Shown here: positions 54,639 through 64,000 of the stretch, in pieces
Layout of the letters: each line of letters begins with the position of its first letter
Position numbering within the stretch: position 1 is the stretch's first letter
Source: Siphonodentalium dalli
Lineage: Eukaryota > Mollusca > Scaphopoda > Gadilida > Siphonodentaliidae
Assembly: GCA_032622095.1 (NCBI GenBank)
Contig: CP136062.1
Span: 10,751,710 to 10,815,709, forward strand
Reading direction: 5' to 3'
DNA: 64,000 nucleotides
The notes under the pieces: generated by a model
What the model saw: the letters and a program-made list of their open reading frames with translations, nothing else
Told to the model about the DNA's origin: nothing
Database searches by the model: none
Made by a program: the position numbers and the translations under genes

Positions 54639-57600
54639 CTGCAACATAAAATATATCTCATTTACCATCGGAACACATAAACTCATCTGAGTCGCAATCG
54701 CTGCCTGCAACATAAAATATATCTCATTTACCATCGAAACACATAAACTCATCTGAGTCGCAATCGCTGCCTGCAACATAAAATATATCTCATTTACCAT
54801 CGGAACACATAAACTCATCTGAGTCGCAATCGCTGCCTGCAACATAAAATATATCTCATTTACCATCGGAACACATAAACTCGTCTGAGTCGCAATCGCT
54901 GCCTGCAACATAAAATATATCTCATTTACCATCGGAACACATAAACTCGTCTGAGTCGCAATCGCTGCCTGCAACATAAAATATATCTCATTTACCATCG
55001 GAACACATAAACTCATCTGAGTCGCAATCGCTGCCTGCAACATAAAATATATCTCATTTACCATCGGAACACATAAACTCATCTGAGTCGCAATCGCTGC
55101 CTGCAACATAAAATATATCTCATTTACCATCGGAACACATAAACTCATCTGAGTCGCAATCGCTGCCTGCAACATAAAATATATCTCATTTACCATCGGA
55201 ACACATAAACTCGTCTGAGTCGCAATCGCTGCCTGCAACATAAAATATATCTCATTTACCATCGGAACACATAAACTCGTCTGAGTCGCAATCGCTGCCT
55301 GCAACATAAAATATATCTCATTTACCATCGGAACACATAAACTCATCTGAGTCGCAATCGCTGCCTGCAACATAAAATATATCTCATTTACCATCGGAAC
55401 ACATAAACTCATCTGAGTCGCAATCGCTGCCTGCAACATAAAATATATCTCATTTACCATCGGAACACATAAACTCATCTGAGTCGCAATCGCTGCCTGC
55501 AACATAAAATATATCTCATTTACCATCGGAACACATAAACTCGTCTGAGTCGCAATCGCTGCCTGCAACATAAAATATATCTCATTTACCATCGGAACAC
55601 ATAAACTCATCTGAGTCGCAATCGCTGCCTGCAACATAAAATATATCTCATTTACCATCGGAACACATAAACTCGTCTGAGTCGCAATCGCTGCCTGCAA
55701 CATAAAATATATCTCATTTACCATCGGAACACATAAACTCGTCTGAGTCGCAATCGCTGCCTGCAACATAAAATATATCTCATTTACCATCGGAAAACAT
55801 AAACTCATCTGAGTCGCAATCGCTGCCTGCAACATAAAATATATCTCATTTACCATCGGAACACATAAACTCATCTGAGTCGCAATCGCTGCCTGCAACA
55901 TAAAATATATCTCATTTACCATCGGAACACATAAACTCATCTGAGTCGCAATCGCTGCCTGCAACATAAAATATATCTCATTTACCATCGGAACACATAA
56001 ACTCATCTGAGTCGCAATCGCTGCCTGCAACATAAAATATATCTCATTTACCATCGGAACACATAAACTCGTCTGAGTCGCAATCGCTGCCTGCAACATA
56101 AAATATATCTCATTTACCATCGGAACACATAAACTCATCTGAGTCGCAATCGCTGCCTGCAACATAAAATATATCTCATTTACCATCGGAACACATAAAC
56201 TCATCTGAGTCGCAATCGCTGCCTGCAACATAAAATATATCTCATTTACCATCGGAACACATAAACTCATCTGAGTCGCAATCGCTGCCTGCAACATAAA
56301 ATATATCTCATTTACCATCGGAACACATAAACTCATCTGAGTCGCAATCGCTGCCTGCAACATAAAATATATCTCATTTACCATCGGAACACATAAACTC
56401 ATCTGAGTCGCAATCGCTGCCTGCAACATAAAATATATCTCATTTACCATCGGAACACATAAACTCGTCTGAGTCGCAATCGCTGCCTGCAACATAAAAT
56501 ATATCTCATTTACCATCGGAACACATAAACTCGTCTGAGTCGCAATCGCTGCCTGCAACATAAAATATATCTCATTTACCATCGGAACACATAAACTCGT
56601 CTGAGTCGCAATCGCTGCCTGCAACATAAAATATATCTCATTTACCATCGGAACACATAAACTCGTCTGAGTCGCAATCGCTGCCTGCAACATAAAATAT
56701 ATCTCATTTACCATCGGAACACATAAACTCGTCTGAGTCGCAATCGCTGCCTGCAACATAAAATATATCTCATTTACCATCGGAACACATAAACTCGTCT
56801 GAGTCGCAATCGCTGCCTGCAACATAAAATATATCTCATTTACCATCGGAACACATAAACTCGTCTGAGTCGCAATCGCTGCCTGCAACATAAAATATAT
56901 CTCATTTACCATCGGAACACATAAACTCGTCTGAGTCGCAATCGCTGCCTGCAACATAAAATATATCTCATTTACCATCGGAACACATAAACTCGTCTGA
57001 GTCGCAATCGCTGCCTGCAACATAAAATATATCTCATTTACCATCGGAACACATAAACTCGTCTGAGTCGCAATCGCTGCCTGCAACATAAAATATATCT
57101 CATTTACCATCGGAACACATAAACTCGTCTGAGTCGCAATCGCTGCCTGCAACATAAAATATATCTCATTTACCATCGGAACACATAAACTCATCTGAGT
57201 CGCAATCGCTGCCTGCAACATAAAATATATCTCATTTACCATCGGAACACATAAACTCATCTGAGTCGCAATCGCTGCCTGCAACATAAAATATATCTCA
57301 TTTACCATCGGAACACATAAACTCATCTGAGTCGCAATCGCTGCCTGCAACATAAAATATATCTCATTTACCATCGGAACACATAAACTCATCTGAGTCG
57401 CAATCGCTGCCTGCAACATAAAATATATCTCATTTACCATCGGAACACATAAACTCATCTGAGTCGCAATCGCTGCCTGCAACATAAAATATATCTCATT
57501 TACCATCGGAACACATAAACTCGTCTGAGTCGCAATCGCTGCCTGCAACATAAAATATATCTCATTTACCATCGGAACACATAAACTCGTCTGAGTCGCA

Positions 57601-58857
57601 ATCGCTGCCTGCAACATAAAATATATCTCATTTACCATCGGAACACATAAACTCGTCTGAGTCGCAATCGCTGCCTGCAACATAAAATATATCTCATTTA
57701 CCATCGGAACACATAAACTCGTCTGAGTCGCAATCGCTGCCTGCAACATAAAATATATCTCATTTACCATCGGAACACATAAACTCATCTGAGTCGCAAT
57801 CGCTGCCTGCAACATAAAATATATCTCATTTACAATCGGAACACATAAACTCATCTGAGTCGCAATCCCTGCCTGCAACATAAAATATATCTCATTTACC
57901 ATCGGAACACATAAACTCATCTGAGTCGCAATCGCTGCCTGCAACATAAAATATATCTCATTTACCATCGGAACACATAAACTCATCTGAGTCGCAATCG
58001 CTGCCTGCAACATAAAATATATCTCATTTACCATCGGAACACATAAACTCATCTGAGTCGCAATCGCTGCCTGCAACATAAAATATATCTCATTTACCAT
58101 CGGAACACATAAACTCATCTGAGTCGCAATCGCTGCCTGCAACATAAAATATATCTCATTTACCATCGGAACACATAAACTCATCTGAGTCGCAATCGCT
58201 GCCTGCAACATAAAATATATCTCATTTACCATCGGAACACATAAACTCATCTGAGTCGCAATCGCTGCCTGCAACATAAAATATATCTCATTTACCATCG
58301 GAACACATAAACTCATCTGAGTCGCAATCGCTGCCTGCAACATAAAATATATCTCATTTACCATCGGAACACATAAACTCATCTGAGTCGCAATCGCTGC
58401 CTGCAACATAAAATATATCTCATTTACCATCGGAACACATAAACTTGTCTGAGTCGCAATCGCTGCCTGCAACATAAAATATATCTCATTTACCATCGGA
58501 ACACATAAACTCATCTGAGTCGCAATCGCTGCCTGCAACATAAAATATATCTCATTTACCATCGGAACACATAAACTCGTCTGAGTCGCAATCGCTGCCT
58601 GCAACATAAAATATATCTCATTTACCATCGGAACACATAAACTCGTCTGAGTCGCAATCGCTGCCTGCAACATAAAATATATCTCATTTACCATCGGAAC
58701 ACATAAACTCATCTGAGTCGCAATCGCTGCCTGCAACATAAAATATATCTCATTTACCATCGGAACACATAAACTCATCTGAGTCGCAATCGCTGCCTGC
58801 AACATAAAATATATCTCATTTACAATCGGAACACATAAACTCATCTGAGTCGCAATC
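54639..58857 (-). repeat. 66-bp tandem array: ~64 LDLa-like microexons each with AG and GT borders
   Basis: About 64 head-to-tail units of exactly 66 bp (63 complete plus one partial). On the minus strand each unit is TTGCAG|GC AGC GAT TGC ... TCC GAT G|GTAAATGAG: a 39-nt, phase-1/phase-1 exon-like segment encoding SDCDSDEFMCSDG, and a 27-nt spacer that begins GT and ends AG. CDSDEFMCSDG is the start of an LDLa module and joins in frame to SDLRCDGKEQC in the next exon. The commonest variant (A/G at one site, present in roughly half of units) is synonymous Asp in this frame, but Met/Thr in the 1439-codon ORF (54525-58844) that the 66-bp period leaves open. Rare variants include lost Cys (near 55795) and altered donor flanks (near 57833 and 58824). 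A 27-nt spacer is shorter than known metazoan introns, so most copies may be skipped. Confidence 0.88.
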
Positions 58858-59084
58858 AGAGGCGGACTGGCCGATCGGGAGACCGGGAAATTTCCCGATG
58901 GGCCGGAGGCCGGAACAATTCTGATTCCACGTGATTTTCTATCAAGCGAGAATCCGATGGGTTTTTTTTACGGTTTGTGGGGCGGGGTATATATGGTTGG
59001 GCCGCCAAACCACAACTTGGGCCGCGAATGAAACCGACGTGGGCCGCCACATGTGTTGTGTAATTCATTTTAAAGTATGTAATT
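58858..59084. other. GC-rich dispersed-repeat fragment
   Basis: The 66-bp array stops inside a microexon and changes to GAGGCGGACTGGCCGATCGG with an inverted CCGGGAAATTTCCCGATGGG. This looks like a dispersed repeat. The 86-codon minus-strand ORF (58856-59116) is not supported. No further exon of the minus-strand gene is seen up to 64000. Confidence 0.45.
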
Positions 59085-62000
59085 TTGCCGAGCACCTCTT
59101 TTGTGATTTTGGCCATAGTTATTGAAAGGAAATGGGCAGAACTTTGAGATGGACCATAATATTTGGCTATTCTGATCCATTATGCTAAGAAAATGTCAAC
59201 TGAATACAGTGCGGATGCCAAGATCATAGCCAGGGAGTTACTCTATGATCATACGTGAGGTGAATAGGTATACAGTGAGTTATTGTATGCCATGACTTAT
59301 GTGAATAGGTATACAATGAGTGACTATATGGTTATGAGTGGGTTGTCCATCGTAAGATGCATCTATGTATACAAGGAGATGTCATGGTCAGGTGTGAGGT
59401 GAATCGGTATGCATGGAGTGACTGTATAGTTTATGATTGTGTATATCCAGTACGGGTGCACCAGGTGTGCCTGTATGGGCATTGGTGTAGTATATGGATA
59501 TAGCTACATGGTCATCTATGTGTTGATTATGTATATATGGAGTGACTGTAAGGGCATGGGTGGGATGTACATGTGTTGTCTGTATGATCATGGATGGGTG
59601 TGTTGGTAAATAGGGTGTGATTTTATGGTTACGGGTAATGTGTATATGTATACATGGAATGACTATACGGTCATTGGTGTAGTGTAGTGTATGGATATAG
59701 CTACATGGTCATCTATGTGTTGATTATGTATATATGGAGTGACTGTAAGGGCATGGGTGGGATGTGCATGTGTTGTCTGTATGATCATGGATGGGTGTGT
59801 TGGTAAATAGGGTGTGATTTTATGGTTACGGGTAATGTGTATATGTATACATGGAATGACTGTATGGCCATGATTGAATATGATTACCTGGAGTAAGCTG
59901 GGTGGACATTATCGAGTGTGTGGGTTGGTTGTTGTATCATTTATTTTCGTGACATGTGCATGATTACAAATTATACAAATATTATACATCAATAACAATT
60001 CGCACCCGGCCCGAAGGACCTATATGTCACGTCAAAATGTTTATAAACCGCATGTACAGTCGAACTGTTGATCATCTCGGGAATAAAATATAAAATATAT
60101 ATATATGTGTGTAATGTAACCCTTTCAGAAATATTTAATATATATATATACTTGTTTTCTTTTCTTTAAAGTATCATTCTGATTTTTTGTATAAAAAGTC
60201 TTTTCTTTTATTGAGGGCAGCGTCAAGGTATTTTGCTAATTTTCGGGGGGTGGGCGTTAACAATTTCGGTCAGTGCTGTATCAACTAAATTGTGTTCTAT
60301 AAGATCTGATATTCTGTCGTGTATCGACAGTAAAAGTGTATTTCTAAGTTCTTTATAGAATGGACATATCAAGAGAAGATGTTTTTCATCTTCATCTTTG
60401 TTCAAGTTGCACATGAGACAGGTGCGTTCTCCGACTTTTTCATTCCGGAATCGACCGGTTTCAATTCTTAATGGAAGAATAGCACATCTAAATTGTGCTA
60501 ATATCGAGCGATGTGATCGACTCAACTTCATAGAAACATAGGACTCGGTTTCAAATTTATTTTTAAATATCTTGTATGTGCGTAATTTCGGAACATATTC
60601 TAAACTTGTCAGCCATTTTTCCTCATGTGATTTCTCAAGTTCGTCTTCTAAATCTGAGATGTTACAAGTTTCCAAGCTATCGTATTTCTGTTGCATATTA
60701 GCTTCTGAGAGGACCTTTAGGACGGATGTGCACCAGCCATTTGTATTAAGTCTGCGGTCCCATAAGAAAACTTTTTTTACAATTCTGCCATCTTCTAATT
60801 GAACCAAATAATTCCAAAACCGGATTTGATTTACCCATCGGCGATTAATATTCGATTTTAATCCGATGTCTCCATTAACCGCAAGTAAGGGACAGAAACG
60901 GTGAACCCCTAAGAAATATCTGAAAGCTCGATTTTGCACCATATCTAGAGTGGTATATTTATTATGACCCCATACTGCTGAAGCATAATCCATGATGGGA
61001 CAAACACAATGAATATAGAGTTTTTTGAAAGTTTCAAAGCCAGCTTCCCTATATGGATGGATTTTTGATATTAAGGCACCTAGGGCTCTACTTGCTGATT
61101 TAGCAAGTATCTCTGCAGTGGTATCAAAACTCCCATGTTCATGAAAAACAATTCCAAGAAATTTATATTGCTCAACCAGTTCAATGACTTGATTTCCAAT
61201 ACTGAAAACATATGGAGTCCTATCAACACTTTTCTTTCTAAAATGGACCGATTTTGTTTTATCAATATTAATTGTCATACGCCATTTTTTACACCAATTA
61301 TTAACAACTTTCAACATTTTTTCCATATTTAGTTCATTTTCAGAAATAATCATTATGTCATCTGCATATAGTAGTACGGAAATCATAGTATCATCCAGTG
61401 TGGGTATATAGGGAGTGTCCTTGTGGTAACGGGTGGGATGCATATTTATATATCTCATGGATGTATTATCATTGGTGGGTGTATAGGGATTAGCTGTATT
61501 ATCATGGATGGCATGTATGATTATACAGTGAATTGCTGAATTGTCATGTGTGAGGTGTATATGCAAGTATGGATTGTTTGAGTGGTTGTGTGTATATCTG
61601 GAAGGGCCGAATGGCCATTAGTGAGGTTTACTTGTATGCGTGGAGTGAATCTATGGTCTAGGGTGGGCTGTATATGTATATCGAGTCGTTATATGACTAT
61701 GTGTGTCGATATAGGGGTATACAGGTAGTGACTGTATGGTCAATGGTGAGATGAGTACATGTAGGTATACAAGTAGTGACTGTATGATCATAAATATAAT
61801 GGACATCTATGCAGGGGGTGACTATTAAAATGGTCATGTGTCAGGCGTATGAGTATACCTGGTGTTCCTGTTTGGTACTCGTGGTGGTATGGTCATGTGT
61901 AGGTTATACCAGTATGCACATGTGTTGCTTTATTGTCATGGGCAAGGGATATGTGTATATAGCAAGTGGCTATATGGCCATGGATAAAGTGCATATGCAT

Positions 62001-64000
62001 ACATGGAGTGACTATACTGACATGGCTGGGGTGTATTAGTATATCTTGAGTGACTATGCGGCTATGGTGTGACAAATAGGGATACAGGGAATGACATGGC
62101 CAATGTTGAGGTGAATATGTATGCAAGGATTGACCATGGTCGTGTATGAATGTTTTGAATAGGTACACACGGTGTGACTATATGGCCATATAATAGGTCA
62201 GGTAACATTGGTGAAGGTATGTGTATGAAGCGAGTGACTTTATGGTCATTGTTGATGTATATATTGATTGTCTATTTGACCACGTGTTTGGATAATAGGT
62301 ATACAGGGGATGACCTTATGGCCAATGGTGAGCTGAATGGGTATACAAGGAATGACTATATGGTTATCGGTCATGTTTAGGAGTATCCCCGGTGTGCCTG
62401 TATCGTGACGCGTGGCTGTAAGGTCACCCGTCGTCATGGGTCAGGTGTACATGGATACAGTGGGTCACTATATTGTTATGTCTGTGGTGTTTATGTATTT
62501 ATGTAATGACTATGTGGTAATAGGTGGCCATTGTTTTCCGCATTTAACGCCCCCATGTATATAAACACCATCAAGATAGAGAACTCTCTGACATGACCTC
62601 TCCATTGATTAACATATCCTTGAGTTATTGTGCCACCCAAGGTACACATGTACAACCAACCCATTACCTCAGTCACTCCATATGTACATAAACACAACAC
62701 AACTGACAACATAGTCACCCAATTTATACAGCCATACTTGGTTATACCCGTACATACCACAAATGACGATACAGCCACGAGTCACCATGTATGAACACCA
62801 GGTATACACATACACCCGACACATGGCCATATATTCACTCTATGTATACATATTCACTACATTCACGATCATACGATCACGCGTTGTATACCTATTCACC
62901 TCACCATGGACTATACAGCCACTACATGTATACACATTCGCCATAGCCAATACCATAGAGTCAATCCAGGTATACATATGCACATCACCAATGGTGAGCC
63001 CTTCCAGATATAACAATACCCGCACATACGACCTCTCATAAGTTCCACACTTGCCATACTCATGATCATGCATCTACTCCTCATACACCATCAATGATAA
63101 CACATCCACAACATATATAAATATACAACCCACCGTTGCCAACAGGGCACTCCCCATGTACCCACACATCATCCATGCCCATACAATAACTCGCGGTATA
63201 CCTATTATCCTTATCTACGATCATAGAGTAACTCCCTGGCTGTCATCTTGGCTTCCACCCTGTATCCAGTTGATAAATTTTGATCATAATGGGCCAGACT
63301 ACCCACATCTCATGGTTCATCTCAGTTCCGTCTCAAAGTTCTGCCCATTTCCTTTCAATAATATGGCCATAATCACAAAAGAGGTTATCCGCAAAATTCC
63401 ATACTGCAACTTTATGAATGAATTTGTCATGTCCCATACGGAACTAGGATAAAAATAATAGAACCTAGTTGTCAGTTAATTAACTAACAGGTATAATAAC
63501 CAAGTGAGTCACAATTTGCTACCTTTTCGGATAACGCAGAGAATAATTTTCTGGATATGTGTAAAAAATTTACTTTTTACAAATTTGGTTGCCATTTTGG
63601 AAGCCATCTTGAGCAACTTAGTCTATAAACACCATAGTGTGACACATTTTAGATAGGTCAAAACAATAAACACATTTGATACCAAAGGTAGTTGCATTTT
63701 ATTTGAAAAAATGGTCGAACCCTGAAAAGTTATTTTTTGCCGATATTTATGTCAAGTTTGTGAGAGAAAAATCCAATATATCTGGTGATGTCAGTGGTGA
63801 CAATAGTAACAATGACACATGGTGTATCAGGCATGTTAGTATTCAATGTATAGAATACAGATTAGCCAATTTTATACATCAACCACAACTTGTAAGCAAT
63901 TGCACGACACCCTCGTGTAATATTTACAATTTTCCATATTTTGGCGGCCATTTTGGCAGCCATTTTGAGCCAAGGTAAGATTTTTTGTTCCAGAGAGTTG
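59085..64000. mobile_element. Second foldback element of the 26150-32044 family, left arm truncated
   Basis: 59085-59225 is a left-arm remnant (AATGGGCAGAACTTTGAGAT), inverted relative to the right arm starting near 63236 (TCTCAAAGTTCTGCCCATTT). The right arm continues past the window end (GCCATTTTGGCAGCCATTTTG). The core minisatellite runs as GTGACTGTATGGTCATGG from 59225 to about 62530. A segment at about 62560-62660 is inverted relative to its counterpart near 30605-30710. To its right the repeat is in the opposite orientation. A ~190-bp direct duplication is visible at 59490-59870. ORFs from the minisatellite (59388-59591, 61809-62437, 62491-63073) are not genes. Confidence 0.7.
59935..61398 (-). 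mobile_element. 5'-truncated non-LTR retrotransposon (LINE), C-terminal RT region and 3' UTR
   Basis: The minus-strand ORF (stop near 60223) carries the reverse-transcriptase catalytic motif LLYADDIMI (YADD at 61357-61368), then KTKSVHFRK, YKFLGIVF, IMDYASAVWG and a C-terminal C--C ... H--C cluster (CLMCNLNKDEDEKHLLLICP). This is the usual order for the RT palm/thumb and tail of a LINE ORF2. The ORF as read starts at 61566, but its first ~56 codons (MHIHLTHDNSAIHC ...) are translated minisatellite. The LINE begins near 61398 (LDDTMIS), so it lacks endonuclease and most of RT. The ~280-bp 3' region contains AATAAA at 59946-59941. The remaining frame is intact, suggesting a fairly recent truncated insertion. 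Confidence 0.85.

Noticed and set aside
54639-58857. CRISPR array
   Set aside because: Units are identical head-to-tail 66-bp repeats without unique spacers, in a eukaryotic gene context.
1-64000. tRNA, rRNA or other structured RNA genes
   Set aside because: I found no convincing tRNA A/B boxes with cloverleaf or rRNA-like sequence by reading; many hairpins are explained by MITEs and palindromes.

Overview
This is a eukaryotic, repeat-saturated genomic window, most likely from a marine mollusc and probably a bivalve. That placement is inference: it rests on the dispersed-repeat style (elements opening with a short palindrome followed by CCGTCCGT-type microsatellite and carrying ~160-bp tandem units) and on the divergence of the proteins. 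Almost every long open reading frame here is an artefact of tandem repeats. The real coding sequence is about 0.8 kb of small exons, recognised from splice sites, codon phase and protein similarity.

Two genes are supported. On the + strand, three phase-compatible exons (965-1119, 22917-23058, 32777-32943) encode the C-terminus of an SNM1A/DCLRE1A-like DNA cross-link repair nuclease, ending in the beta-CASP motifs and a stop codon. Their introns are 21.8 kb and 9.7 kb of transposons. On the - strand, exons 54412-54638 and 52164-52271 encode the end of a single-pass membrane protein: an LDL-receptor class A-like cysteine segment, a transmembrane helix, and a cytoplasmic tail with PPxY motifs. 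Immediately upstream of the membrane exon lie about 64 copies of an exact 66-bp unit (54639-58857). Each unit is a 39-nt LDLa-like microexon with AG and GT borders plus a 27-nt spacer. A 1439-codon ORF across the array lies in a different frame and is not the gene.

The long SNM1A intron holds a nested set of transposons. The outermost is a Helitron-like element starting GTCCCCCGAA (6778-21815). It is split by two adjacent Helitron-like elements of the AGCTCAACTT family (6970-12186 and 12187-21561). The second of these is split by an 8.1-kb TIR element (13283-21424) containing a 241-bp satellite, and that satellite is split by a further AGCTCAACTT element (14154-17898). The second intron holds a 5.9-kb foldback element with ~1.27-kb arms (26150-32044), itself carrying a nested CCCCCCGC element. 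A second foldback copy fills 59085-64000 and carries a 5'-truncated LINE.

Between the genes (33-52 kb) are a further GTCCCCCGAA element interrupted by a 5.2-kb element with ~210-bp inverted repeats and a GC-rich core, a 2,975-bp nearly identical tandem duplication (41866-47814), and a 4.8-kb hAT-like element (47170-51951) with an 8-bp target duplication. Small MITEs with TA, TTA and TTAA target duplications are scattered throughout. A recurring theme is tandem duplication at exon borders: the donor of the second SNM1A intron is repeated six times, its acceptor three times, and the LDLa microexon about 64 times.
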